From NCBI GenBank assembly GCA_032209605.1, contig JASFXZ010000028.1:1064941-1128940 (forward strand): DNA of 64,000 nt. Reading direction: 5' to 3'. The translations under genes and the position numbers were made by a program. This DNA is from Mactromeris polynyma (lineage: Eukaryota > Mollusca > Bivalvia > Venerida > Mactridae). Shown in pieces: positions 45,785 to 57,875 of this stretch. The notes under the pieces are model-generated. The model did not search any database. It was not told the DNA's origin and saw only the letters and a program-made list of their open reading frames with translations. The number at the start of each line of letters is the position of its first letter. Positions within the stretch are counted from its first letter, which is position 1.

Positions 45785-46229
45785 AAAGGGATGTCAACGA
45801 ATATTCGAATTTTCGAATATACGTTTGTATGTCCGAATATTGGAATACTGATTCGGCATTAGACAATTCGATAAAATATTTAAGACTGAATGCAAGTGTA
45901 TAAAATTTCAATGATGGACATTATCACATTGAGTGACAATGATATATACAGGTGTTAATTGACATGTCATGTTGTATATTTTGGGGCAACAGTGATATAA
46001 CACTCTGGTGATGACACTTGGGCCCTGAAAATATTAGAAGTCATGGGGGAATTTTTACTACTTAAGTGATCAGTTTAAAACACAAACTGTTAAGCATAAA
46101 GTTAAACTTAAAATTTATTTCAAATGTATTATTATTAAATAAGAAGGTCGAATGTTCGAATATTCGAATATTCGTTCGGAATGTTCACCGAATATTCGAA
46201 TACCAAAATTGCCATTCGTTGACATCCAT
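45785..46229. mobile_element. hAT-type MITE in ZP intron 2
   Basis: The left end GGGATGTCAACGAATATTCG and the complement of the right end TGGATGTCAACGAATGGC are inverted. A perfect 8-bp duplication ATTAACTA flanks it (45777-45784, 46230-46237). Internal TCGAATATTCGAATATTCG palindromes occur at the right side. A 5'-truncated relative lies at 58536-58781. Confidence 0.8.
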
Positions 46230-46388
46230 ATTAACTAACAAACTTGCTTAGTGTGAAAATCATCAAACTAGAAGACTATAGAGTGATTGAGCCTTTACAT
46301 TTAGAATGTCAGTTTCCTAGTAGTATTTATTTATAAAGTAGTACACGCCAAGTGCATTTCAAGAGTTTAGTTCCAATCCAAATTTAGA

Positions 46389-46653
46389 GTTTGTTTCGTC
46401 GGGGTTTACGCCGTTTTCCAAAAATTCTATTTCATATTCTGCAGCCAGTTGACCTAACCAGTTTTCCTGAAATTAAATATATCAACCAGTACTAACTTGC
46501 TCTTCTGTAAGTAACCGACAACGTCTCCACATGTGAACGACTTGACCGTTTCCAATGTCACGGAAGAACGTAAACGGCCCAACCCTGTAATCGAACCCGT
46601 ATCTACCCGGTGACAGTCTAGCGCCATATCTACTGAGGTAGCCGGACGGGCGG
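46389..46653 (-). mobile_element. SINE type B, reverse copy
   Basis: The plus strand shows TTTGTTTCGTCGGGGTTTAC (tail), CAGTTGACCTAACCAG, CCAGTACTAACTTGCTCTTC and a worn head with TCGAACCCGTATCTACCCGG. It ends 75 bases before ZP exon 3. Confidence 0.7.
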
Positions 46654-46727
46654 GCTAAACATTGATGCTTAAAACTATGAAAAACGGTTAAGCGGCATGT
46701 TATATTTTTCCTGTCTAATTTCCACAG

Positions 46728-46849
46728 GATGTAGCGGTTCCTTTGATTGTGCGAGAAAATGCATTGTTTTCTCAGCTTACTGACAAAAGAGTTACAATTA
46801 CGTGCAGTGTAAGTGATGACAAAACTATAACAACCGATTTCACTGCGAG
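46728..46849 (+). CDS. ZP protein exon 3: second half of ZP-N
   Basis: Encodes residues 83-122, DVAVPLIVRENALF...VTITCSVSDDKTITTDFTA. Cys108 in the strand VTITC is the fourth ZP-N cysteine. The pattern 'polar loop, D(K/R)RVTITC' is typical of ZP-N. The acceptor is CTGTCTAATTTCCACAG and the donor GCGAG|GTAGGT, with two bases carried over. Other frames of the exon contain stops. Joined to exon 4 it gives a serine (AG+T). Confidence 0.9.
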
Positions 46850-46935
46850 GTAGGTTGCTATTACTAGTTTTTCGTGGCTTTGAGTTTTGCGATTTTTGTA
46901 ATGTTGCAGTATTTCAGCTATAAAAGTGTTTATTT

Positions 46936-47195
46936 ATTAAAGTGTCACCCCTATTTAAAGGGCCAGCCATTTCTGACATATGAGACACCTACTTTCTGTG
47001 CACATTTACTTCCCTATTCCTATCCTTTAATGCCAGGCACCAGGAAGGTAGGCGCACGATAACCATTATTTAACTAGCTGGCGACTCACCAACCGGCCCT
47101 ACAAGAACGGACCCCTAACGGTATTCAAACCTTCTACCTCCCCCTCCCAAGGCGGATGACTTAACCACTCGGTCACGTGAGATTGTGAATAAAAT
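46936..47195 (-). mobile_element. SINE type C, reverse copy
   Basis: The plus strand shows CCCTATTTAAAGGGCCAGCC, AATGCCAGGCACCAGG, TATTCAAACCTTCTACC (B-box side) and ACTTAACCACTCGGTCACG (A-box side). It is the fullest of the three type C copies. Confidence 0.7.
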
Positions 47196-47793
47196 ATTCT
47201 ATAGGCCCGTAACACTGAAGTTTCTTTAACTACTCGAGAAAACCGACGGATTTGGTTAGCTTCTAATTGTAAAATTTCAGTCCTTCAGCTGTGTCATCAG
47301 TTACCACGGAACCAATTAATATCATGATTGTCCTCCAATCTTTGTTAAGTGCAGTTTTATAAGCAGCGAACCTATGAATATATTACCTGAACAATACTAT
47401 TTCAAAAAGTGTATTGAAATGTTCATGTTTGTCTGAAAGCTTGGCGGTGAAAAGGCCGCAGTTTTGTTTGACAGTAAAGTAAACCATTCAGCAGTTGTAT
47501 GTACCTTTATTGGCATGGATCGGTCCTGAAATCTAACATCCCTACGTTATGAAGACTCATCAGCGAGATGAGGTCACATTTAATCGTATTATAACGTTAT
47601 GACGTTGATATGCGCGCCAAGTATGTCATGTTACTCGTTTTAATTATTATTATTTTATTTGTGAGACAGTTCAATATAATTTTTTATCACATAACATACG
47701 GCGCGGGAGTGAGTTTAACTTGTAGATGTATTATTTCTCGTTATCCACTAGTGGATTATTTATGCAAATTAGGGCCGTATTACATGTTAAAGA

Positions 47794-47887
47794 TGTATCT
47801 GGCTCATCTGAACATAAAATGTTTGAATTGGCTTTACCCAGTATTGTTGTTACATTGGCTAAAACATCTGCAATAAGAACTATTGCA
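47794..47887 (+). repeat. Dispersed repeat R3, copy 2
   Basis: GATGTATCTGGCTCATCTGA, AATTGGCTTTACCCAG and AATAAGAACTATTGCAATG match 36803-36900. Confidence 0.7.
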
Positions 47888-47917
47888 ATGTAAAACCGAT
47901 TGAAACAAACTTTTTTC

Positions 47918-48350
47918 GGCACAGCCGTATTAACATGGTTTTGCTAGTTCGGCACAGCCAGACTAACATGGTTTTGCTAGGCAATTTCTCTTCAACCGAG
48001 CAACGTTTGTTACCTTGACGCGGATTGGTTAACACTCTCAATAAAGGTTACGTTAATTACCGAAATACACTCAATTTCGGTGAATTTACCGAAATCCGCT
48101 GAATTTTGGTGAAGTTACCGAAATCCATTTTGGATTTGGAGTGACCAGCAAGCGTAACATCACGGCATTTTTTAAATTTTGCACAACAAATCTTAACCTT
48201 CAAATTGAGCCGACCATCTTTTTCCGCGCAGTCGTACTAACATGGTTTTGCTATTTGCATATCAGTGTTTTGTAAACCAATTAAATCTTACGTTAACCAC
48301 CAAGGCAATTTCTCTTCAACTGAAAAATATCTGTAACCTTAACGCAGATT
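47918..48350. repeat. ACATGGTTTTGCTA and TTACCGAAAT repeats
   Basis: AACATGGTTTTGCTA occurs three times (near 47933, 47967, 48239). AATTTCTCTTCAACYGA occurs near 47982 and 48308. Between them are alternating TTACCGAAAT and AATTTCGGTGAA motifs that are inverted copies of each other. Confidence 0.65.
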
Positions 48351-49540
48351 GGTTGACATTGTGTATAGTGTATTTCATGATTTATCCATTAAGTAGTGTT
48401 GTTAGTCATTAGCCTGGATTACCTGCCCTTACCATTACATTATCGGTGTGCAGAGTACGCTGAGTACCAGACTAATTAGTCATCACCACTGGGTATTGTC
48501 CGGTGTTGGAATTAAGAAGACTTTCTTGGTGTAATGTACCAGTCGCGATCATTTATATTGTGTTGATCAGATACATCGCTATATAACAAGTTTATTAACA
48601 TGAATGTGTGAGTTCATGACTTATGCAGTAAATAATATTGATGAACTACATGTATATTGAAACAAACTGTACTGTGTCTATGACTAATCACACTACACAG
48701 TGATCTCCCCTTACAGGTCTCGGAGTTTCTGTAGTATAGCGTAATTGAATGACCGGCTGTCGTAACAAGTTTTTTTAAATGTTATGATGTACAAACATCT
48801 TTCTTCAACAAATATCGGATATATACATAATGAGTTCATTCTTATAAATGCATGTTTAGTGATGTTTTAACCATAGGAAATATATTTTTCATGTTTGGTT
48901 AATTAAACAAATGAACAAAAAATGAGCATAGTATACCTTTAATACGCGCTGTCTGAAATCCAAACAAACATGGCCGACTTTCGCGTATCGGTCTACGACA
49001 AATATGCAGCATTTTACGATCGTCTAAATGTCAAACAGCTTCATTAACGAAACTTTATCCGAATTGTAACCATTGCGAGCTGAACGCGTACTTCACATCC
49101 GATGCGAGTGCACATTTTAGCTTGTCTGGAGGTATAAACACATTGTTGCTGTCGCTGTCCATCATCCGGACCATTGATGGCAAAGTGGATTTTTTTATGT
49201 GAACATCTATTGAATCAGTGACGTCACGGCCTCATGTCGTCACAGCAGCGCATGTGTAGGCCTACTAAATTGTGAACTGCTTCAATGTTTTCCTTAAAAC
49301 TGTAGTAGCTATAATTATCGATCATGTTGTTGATTGTTTGTTTTGTGTTAAGTATCAACATAGGTCGACATTAAATCCGGTTTAATTATCGGTTTTATCG
49401 TCTTTTTTATTTTGTGAAAATCTGTGGAACTATTTTTTCTCGACCGAATCACTAAATACGAATACAGGGGCGGCTAGAGAAATGAATCTATAAGATTTGT
49501 TTTGTTTTAAGCCCGTTTACAAGTTATGTGATAAATAAAA

Positions 49541-49683
49541 TCTAGTATGAATTCGTGTTTCTATTTTATTGAATTTATTAAACTCGTCGGCGAAAATGAT
49601 ATAATGCTCCGCAAGGCCTCGCATTGTATCATTTTGACCGACTCGTTTAATGAATTCAATAGAACATGAACACTCATGCTAGA
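49541..49683. repeat. Foldback hairpin, family member 2
   Basis: The arms TCTAGTATGAATTCGTGTTT...AAACTCGTCGG and the complementary ...CCGACTCGTTTAATGAATTC...CATGCTAGA fold on a CG-rich loop. Preceded by TTATGTGATAAATA and followed by TCCTCC, as at 232-345, though the arm sequences differ. Confidence 0.7.
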
Positions 49684-49835
49684 TCCTCCTTGTATTCGCG
49701 GTAAGAAAATGTAGGTTATACAACAATGATAGAAGTACATGTATTACCCATCTCTGTTACTGCCAGCAGCAATACACCTGTCTCACTTATATACCTCTTG
49801 TTGCTTGAAGTATATATACTGCTGTTATTGCTATT

Positions 49836-50418
49836 TAGTGATGGCGCGATTATCGGAAATAATCGAAAAATCGATTATGAACCACAATTATCGATTATAA
49901 TCGGAAATGTTGCTTGAAGTGTTATTTCAATCAGATGATATTATATATACATTCAAATTTTGCAGCTTTATAGAATTATGTTCGATGTATTCAGTCAAAT
50001 ACAAAATACAAAGTAAACATACAGAATCGTATTTATTGAATGATCAAATGATGTTATAGTATAAGAGTAATGTAACACCCCATTGATGTTAAAAGTAGTA
50101 AAAAGAGATAAATAAAGATGTATGAATGAAACTAACTATCAGCATTATACTTACAGTAAAAAAACTAAACGGGGATGTAATGTGAATGTTTTATAGCAAA
50201 GAAATGCTTATTGACATGTAGTCAGTTCTCTTTAAAACGATGAAATAGTTGAACTAATTGTTGCAATTCGGCCGTCACACGACGTCGCGTTAAACTTTGC
50301 GCGTTTTCTCACATTGAACGCCAGCTCAACAGGACTGATTTCCGATTCGATTATCGATTATGCGTCTTCAAACCGATCAGATAATCGATTATGATTTTTT
50401 TCCGATTATCCATCACTA
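49836..50418. mobile_element. hAT-type MITE, sibling of the splice-site element
   Basis: The ends are TAGTGATGGCGCGATTATCG and ...GATTATCCATCACTA, with an 8-bp duplication TTGCTATT/CTGCTATT that has one mismatch. The interior is the reverse complement of the 7626-8229 interior. It lies in ZP intron 3. Confidence 0.85.
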
Positions 50419-51739
50419 CTGCTATTACTGCTAACTTCACACCGGTGTATGTTACACAGTAATGAATCCATCCTCCATACCCTGTCCATTCATAACATAT
50501 GATACTCTGGGAAAACTGACTGTAAAAATCTCGTACTCTTGAATAATTAATGAGGTGAAATTCAGCCGCTTGATTGGCTGCATGACACACACCTCATGCG
50601 ATACGGAAATTGCCGAGGAGTTACGGCAGAAATCGCGGTTCTGAGCGATAGCTCTTCACAATGGAGATTCCTTCTTTTTTGTTATCGTCCATTTCATTGG
50701 TCGAGAAATGCTAGCAAATTTGTCCAGGGTATCATACATGTTATGAACAGCCAGGTACCGAGGATGCAATGAACCGCGTTGTACAGGAAAAGAAGTGACC
50801 ACTGTATGAAAGATCATTTCACTTCTTTATATTGAATTGTATCCATACATTTAATTCAATAACAAAGATTTGCATTGTTGTACGGTGAAAATCAGATAAA
50901 ACATATCAGTTCCTGTCCATTTCATGTACTGTAGACATCACCTGAAGCTATAGGTGATACCATTACTTTAATCAGATATTATCTTAAATCGAGATATTGT
51001 GTGTTTATTTTGATGAAATGTTTAAGTTATATTTGCGTACAAGTATGCAGATAGTATTGTCTTATTCTCAGAGAACGGCTTAGAAAGTTTAAATTTGATA
51101 CAATTGAAACATGGGAGTGGTACTTTGTTTAGTATGAATGGAAACACGAAATATATTTAAAACAGATAAACGGCGTAGATAGAATGATGCCTTCCGGCAC
51201 GTTAAATGCAATAATGTTTTTGCAACATGTTGAAAAATAAATCCTTACAAAAAAATAACTCGGATCTATATACTATACTATAATCAACAACCTGTCTTAA
51301 CAGGGTCATTTTATACATACATTTTATGCTTAAACATATTATCTACTTCCAGCTAAATTCGAACACGGCTAACAAACGCACATCCGTAAGTTACGAAAAT
51401 CCCGCTTGATGCCTCTTGCGTGAACGTAAACCCCGTTTGGTGCCTCTTGGGTTAAAATATGATTGGTCAGATTTTAAAAGCCCGCTCCGATGACATTATG
51501 TTGTTAAAAAATGTAGGTCAAAATCAATGTTATACACCTACGCCGAAAAAAGTATTGTGATAAAGGGAAACTAACTGTTGTTGCGATCTGAACAAAAATG
51601 TTGATTTTAATAAGTGAGGCAGTCCGAGACAAAATTAAACTATTATTTATAAAGGAGAAAATATTGCGATCATTGGTAACGCATCTTGGGCGCATAGTAT
51701 AATACATGTATATGTATCCTCCTCGGATGGTTCATATAA

Positions 51740-52300
51740 AAAAATTGTGTCATTTTCTGAGATGATTGGCCAAAAAGACATATTTGGGCGAAATTGAGTT
51801 ACTAACATTTATTAGTGCAGGGATATATGTAGATCACTACAAAACAAAACTTATTGCAAAAACGACTTTTTAGGGAATTACAGCACTTTTAATATGGTCA
51901 TCAAGACTAGATCTACAAAGTTTTCTGAGTTTCACAAATTTAATACAGCAAACATGCTTCAGATACAATAATATTTTAAAAATAAATGCATATTATTCTT
52001 TTCCTTAAGAAAAGGGCCGTCTCAATGTTTACCGATAACTGTTTTGCTTATAATCTTTTACTGAATTGTTTCAACTAGCTGTTGCAATTAATGTGGAAAC
52101 ATGACGTCATCATGCGAAAACATGACGTTATGCATTTTCTCAGAAACGAGGCCAAAATCTCAGGGTCTGCCACATAAAGTACGTGTGATTACGAGTGTAA
52201 TTCTGTTTTATGGATTGTTGTTTTCCCGGAGGTCTGTGTGGAGAGGCATTGTCTTATGTATGTGGCATTCCCTGAAACAACTTATTCTTCTATTTTGTTT
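51740..52300 (+). repeat. Dispersed repeat R2, longest copy
   Basis: Contains CACTACAAAACAAAACTTAT, TTTTTAGGGAATTACAGCAC, ATATGGTCATCAAGACTAGA, TTCAACTAGCTGTTGCAATT, two TGACGT motifs, CTCAGAAACGAGGCCAAAAT and GGTCTGTGTGGAGAGGCATT. Its final part is shared with R1. Confidence 0.7.
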
Positions 52301-52348
52301 ACACGAAGTAAATCTTTCTGATATCGACATAGGATCACATAATTACAG

Positions 52349-52493
52349 TGAGGATGCCTGTCTGTTGACCAATACCGAACGGGAAGAACTTGGACTTGTC
52401 TGTGCTTCTAATCGTTCAAACAGAATACGTGTCATTGATACTGCGACCATATCTGCAGCGACATCATTCGTTCTTGCATATTCATTGCACTAA
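52349..52493 (+). CDS. Possible alternative last exon or orphan exon (47 residues)
   Basis: An open stretch EDACLLTNTEREELGLVCAS followed by NRSNRIRVIDTATISAATSF and a short hydrophobic end VLAYSLH then stop. It looks protein-like: two cysteines, a mixed polar composition and a hydrophobic C-terminus suggestive of a GPI-signal or weak membrane anchor. An acceptor TTACAG at 52348 would give the phase needed after ZP exon 3 (AG+T). A better pyrimidine tract precedes the alternative acceptor ATAG at 52332, which has the wrong phase. It lies just beyond a dispersed repeat (51740-52300). I do not recognise a family. It may be an alternative terminal exon, a relic, or chance. Confidence 0.25.
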
Positions 52494-53058
52494 GGTAAAT
52501 ATTTCAATTTTACCGTATTGTCTTTTTATCTGAATACGTATTTCTGTTAAATGTTTAGTAACAAAAACAATTTGTTAATTTTACATGTATATTCGATATT
52601 TCTTTAGGCGCATGTTCAACGTGAAAACCTGACAAAAAAGCATAACGTCACATGACCCCATCTCGCCTTTTTGTTGATGAAATTGTCAGTCGTTTGCAGA
52701 GGAATTGGCTAGTACTGGTTGTTAATCCAGGAACATTGGTTAGTCAACTGACAGCCGTAAGTTGCGAACGGCGCACTACTCCAAAACAAATGAGGAATTA
52801 GTGACTACAAATAGATGATTAAAATGGAGATAGTGATTTTTGAAACGTCCTGTTATTATCTGTTCATAGTGCCAAATGTGTTTATTGCCGGAAATTTGAC
52901 GGAAATGTCATGACATTATATGTGTACACCAATTTATACATCACATACGATTTCCAACTAATATTAAGAATGAATTCAAATGTTGTGACTCTTCTAAAAA
53001 TCATACAACATACACCCTGTAAAACCGCATGTATTCTGAAGATAACTGTATATGTACG

Positions 53059-53236
53059 TGAGCGCTGCTATGGGATTTACAACCTTTTCTGTAAGTGACG
53101 TCATTTCAAGAAAACGCAACATGTGATATCACTATTTGCAAGCTTGAAACAATATTGACTCCACATGGTCACTTCGTTTTCATATTGCCATATGGGGCTA
53201 ATCTTGATTGCTGTCAGTAGATGGTGAAGTCACAAG
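53059..53236. mobile_element. CRE-bearing palindromic repeat, copy 3
   Basis: GAGCGCTGCTATGGGATTTA, CTGTAAGTGACGTCATTTCA, CGCAACATGTGATATCAC and ATATGGGGCTAATCTTG. The right arm is cut short. Confidence 0.75.
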
Positions 53237-54690
53237 CTCACCTTAGTTCGCGCTAAAAACATACTGGTGAATCATATGTACAATGAGTTCGATGTGGTCT
53301 TACAACGCCCGTCTACATTACAGTGATACTTGCTCATTCGTATATAGTTTGAACAGTTCACGTTTTTTCTCTCTTTTCAGGTTAAACAACGGGAGATAAT
53401 TTAACCAATTATTACGAATATACACAAAAAACGTCATCATAACGACACACGTGGCCGGTGTCACGTGGCCGGTGTCACAATACATTGTCAGCAAACTAAT
53501 GACGTTTTGTTCTTTCTGAAAAATTTGTATTTAAAATTATTTGTTCTTCTGTGTAGAAGGTCACGGTGTATTCTATGTTTTATGCACATATCGAGGAGAA
53601 TAAATTGATTAAAATATTATAAATGCTCTGTTAACTCATCTGTCATGCTTTCATCGTATCGCGAGGGCAGAAATGAGTCTTTCTATAATACAAGTAAGGA
53701 AAGAATTCAATCAACTAATTACGCGTTGCCCTCTTAATGTCAACTTGGTTGTATATGTTTAATTTGTTTCATCTCTGGGGTGTAGGCAGTTTCTTCGCCT
53801 GCAACCAACTTTACAACTGTCCGGAACTGCCTGTGTAAATCGGGCACACACCGAAATGCGCCGATCTCGCGAGATCTACAAAAAAGCAATCAATATTTCG
53901 GCCAGGTATAAATACCGGAATTATCTTCGTGCGAAATACTCAACTAGAAATATGTGAACGAAGTACTTCAAACAGTAACGCTTTGATCTATTCTTCAGCA
54001 TTTACCATGAATTAATGAATGGCATTTTATGTGTTTGTTCACTTTTCAAACTACAACTTTCTTTATTACCAAAAAGACTTCTAAACCCTTAGAAAGAAAT
54101 AGATTTGACAGTCTTGGTTGCCTAGATTTTTACGTATTCCCTGATTAATCGTATTTATTCAAGTTACGATTTCCTTTCCTTTTGTTGAAGTACATTTTAT
54201 GTTTTGGAGAGGAATTATTTTCCTCGTCCATTGGTATGAGTGGGTCGAGGGCATCCCACTACATACCGTACAACGAAAACGTTAGTATGAACTAGTTGTT
54301 AGTATGTAATATGACCATATATAACATATACATTTTTAATATACTTTTGTGCGCTGTTAATAATATAGTCGGAAATAAAGTTATCTATGTTTATTAATTA
54401 TTTATATTGCTTTTCAAATAATTATCTCATTCGATTTTTATTTCAAACCAAAAAACCACATTGCCTTATCCGTTCACTCAATAAAACAATGTAACGTTTA
54501 ATTTCACGTACTTTGTGCAAAACATACAATTGTTGCAGATATATTCATGTGCTTAAAAGAATGACGGGGTTTGATTTTTTTACTTCAATGCTAAGTAGAC
54601 TAAGAAGATGTCAGTATTCGGTCGAAGAATTTATTAAACAATAATACTGATTTTGTTGAGATGCCAATCTGTCATCTTTATAAATAAATG

Positions 54691-54930
54691 AGAGCTGCTA
54701 TGGGATATCTAACGTCTTCCTTAAATGACGTCATTACAAGAAAACGTCACATGTGATGTCACCATGTGCAGGAACCAATATTTACTCCATGTTGCCACTT
54801 TGTTTTCATATTACCATATGGGGATAATATTGCTTACTAGCAGTACATAGTGACGTCACAAGTGACCTTTTTTTAAATGACCTCACTTATAGTAGAGGTT
54901 GGAAATATTTCAGCGGGCCTCAAATGCACA
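54691..54930. mobile_element. CRE-bearing palindromic repeat, copy 4
   Basis: GAGCTGCTATGGGATATC, AAATGACGTCATTACAAGAA, ACATGTGATGTCACC, then the right arm AGTGACGTCACAAGTGACC and TAGAGGTTGGAAATATTTCAG. Both arms are present. Confidence 0.75.
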
Positions 54931-55620
54931 TTGTGATAGACTTACAGTTGTATTAGGTAATTGTCTGTTTAACTTGCCATTCACAAACTCACTACAATTT
55001 TATTTCTTGATAGACGTTTTAATCATTATCGAAATCTAAACTTGAAATAATTGGTCCCAGCTTAAACTGCATGTACTTCATATATAAATGAATATAATGC
55101 AATGCTTACTTAGGTTTGGAAATTGTGCAGTGAATTATGTTAATATAAAATCATCATGCCAAAAAATGGCTGGTCTGGTGCCGAAGAGAAATAAGCCTCA
55201 CATATGTCATTTTGAGAAAATTGACTTTGAAGAATTTTAAATTTCCATAAAAGACCACAATTTCTACACAACATATGAAGTATTCATGCTGTTATTTGGT
55301 GATATAGCAATAAATTGTTATTAAGTTCCAAATAAGAATTATTTGCATTTAAAAAAAAACAGAGTGAGATAGTATATTTTAGCATGCATACTTCACTTCA
55401 AAACTTGAAATAATGCTCATTCAGACATTCATATTTGCTTGTTAGAGGGTGTGTTTTTCAACTTGTGGCAAATATATAAATGACGTTTACGCATTGCCTG
55501 AATGACGGTGTTGGATGGTCTTGGCGTTTACGTAGTTTCGGACTGTCAAGAATTTATCTTAGTTTAAACTCATTTATTTTACGTCGATTGTGACACAAGT
55601 TCTTACAAATTGTACTCATC

Positions 55621-55770
55621 ACTCTCGATAACTGCATCCTGGCTACCAAACAGTACTTGTACCAAATTTAGGGATTGTGAAGTTCGGAAACAAACCCCGC
55701 TCATCACGGCGCTCGAACTCACTTCGGACCAGGAGCCAGGTGTTCTACCCATTGCCCACAGCGCCTCCCG
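55621..55770 (-). mobile_element. SINE type D, reverse copy beside ZP exon 4
   Basis: The minus strand reads GGGAGGCGCTGTGGGCAATG, GGTAGAACACCTGGC and GTGAGTTCGAGCGCCGTG (B-box). It ends about 55 bases before the exon. Confidence 0.7.
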
Positions 55771-55825
55771 GTCTTATTGAGACCATATGAAAATTGCTTA
55801 ACTGGATATTGTATTTTTATTGCAG

Positions 55826-55968
55826 TATTTCTGAAACTGAAACAACTGACGACATATCCTATGAACCAGATATGACCATTGAGTTCGAAAACACAGACGG
55901 AACAATAACCGGGGCAACATTGGGTGACTCAGTCTCTTTATCTATTGTAGTGGATAACTATGCCACAA
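55826..55968 (+). CDS. ZP protein exon 4: linker and start of ZP-C
   Basis: Encodes residues 124-170, ISETETTDDISYEPDMTIEF...SLSIVVDNYAT, an acidic linker followed by beta strands typical of the beginning of ZP-C (LGDSVSLSIVV). The acceptor is TTGTATTTTTATTGCAG; the first base completes Ser123. The donor is ACAA|GTAAGT, phase 1. The preceding intron is 9 kb and could hide a small exon, but phases match without one. Confidence 0.9.
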
Positions 55969-57129
55969 GTAAGTATAACATAATCTTGAACAACATTCAA
56001 CGGATTCAAACTATCCGAAGCGTTCGTATTTCGTACACGGGCAATGTAATGGGCATCCGGAGACCAATGTCTTACAATATTGTGAATAAGTCGAACATTC
56101 GGAACACCCTTGTTATTGGGACCAGACCGCGTTCTATTTAAAAGTCATAGATAAACTTTGATTCATTTTAATTCAGAAAGTGAAAGAATATGTACTTAAA
56201 TAGCGCACACAACTATTCGTATGAAATAATACTGCTCAAAGTTTGGAAGTCTTATAAAACAAAATTGTAACAAAATTTAACACGACACACCCTTAATAGT
56301 TAATGATTTCAGTAAATCTAGTTCGTCGGTGAAACAAACTAGACGTTATATATATTTACGTCATATTTGACCATGTCGCGTTTATTACTATCTCAGGATG
56401 TGACGTCATTTTTTATATACCTCTGTCGGAGCCAATCAGATATATCTAACGACAGCTTGTGTAAACAATAACGCGAAATATAAGGTTAAACTTAAAGGTT
56501 GACAGTAAAAGTATGATCGCCTAACGGGTGTTAGTGGTACGTGTGTATCAAGAGATCGCGTTATGTATTCATACGCACCATGAGCATAATATATTTGTAG
56601 AAATATTCTCTAAACGGATTTTCAATCGCTCTTTTTTTGTAATTTTCTACTAAAAATAACAATATCCATTGTTGAAATGCGCTATATTTACCTAATAGGA
56701 TAATTTCCACCCGTGATTTCATGCAATGACTCAGAAGACCGCTGTTATTTACATGTTTGCCTTAGATAGGTGGAGTTATAATCTTACGTCACGTCACAAG
56801 AATACCGTTTCCAAAAGTAATCGGTTATCTTGAAATATTTACACAAAACGCCCTTTAAACTGCATTTTGATACGTTTGAAAGACCCCACGCACCGGTTAC
56901 CTTGTAAATCAGAGGCACCACGGACTAGAAAACGAAAAAATTGTGATCGAAACTGGCTTTATGATTATTACAAACGATATTTTATGATTTTTATTTCTAC
57001 TGGCAAAGACCAGAAGAGTTTATGCGATGGCGCGTAAAAAAGTCTTACCGTGCGATCGTAAACAATTGCCTGTAAACAAGATCAAGTAGTCATTTTTTAT
57101 TGTATCACAATCAAACTTATACGAAAGTC

Positions 57130-57875
57130 ATATAACCATTGGAGCTCGATTCCTTTCGAAACACCCAGATCCACACATGTTTGACCGATTCCTTTCGAAA
57201 AACACCCAGATCCACACATGTATGACCGATTCCTTTTGAAAAACACCCAGATCCACACATGTATGACCGATTCCTTTCGAAACACCCAGATCCACACATG
57301 TATGACCGATTCCTTTTGAAAAACACCCAGATCCACACATGTATGACCGATTCCTTTTGAAAAACACCCAGATCCACACATGCATGACCGATTCCTTTCG
57401 AAAAACACCCAGGTCCACACATGTTTGACCGATTCCTTTCGAAAAACACCCAGATCCACACATGTTTGACCGATTCCTTTCGAAACACACCCAGATCCAC
57501 ACATGTATGACCGATTCCTTTCGAAACACACCCAGATCCACACATGTATGACCGATTCCTTTCGAAACACACCCAGATCCACACATGTTTGACCGATTCC
57601 TTTCGAAAAACATCCAGATCCACACATGTTTGACCGACTCCTTTCGAAACACACCCAGATCCACACATGTTTGACCGATTCCTTTCGAAACACACCCAGA
57701 TCCACACATGTTTGACCGATTCCTTTCGAAAAACATCCAGATCCACACATGTTTGACCGATTCCTTTCGAAACACACCCAGATCCACACATGTTTGACCG
57801 ATTCCTTTCGAAACACACCCAGATCCACACATGTTTGACCGATTCCTTTCGAAACACACCAAGATCCACACATGT
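57130..57875 (-). repeat. 41-bp tandem array, about 18 copies
   Basis: The unit on the plus strand is CGATTCCTTTCGAAACACAC plus CCAGATCCACACATGTTTGAC. Because 41 is not a multiple of 3, all three minus frames stay open (about 250-259 codons). A single worn unit occurs again near 57980 and 58110. It is not a gene. Confidence 0.95.
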
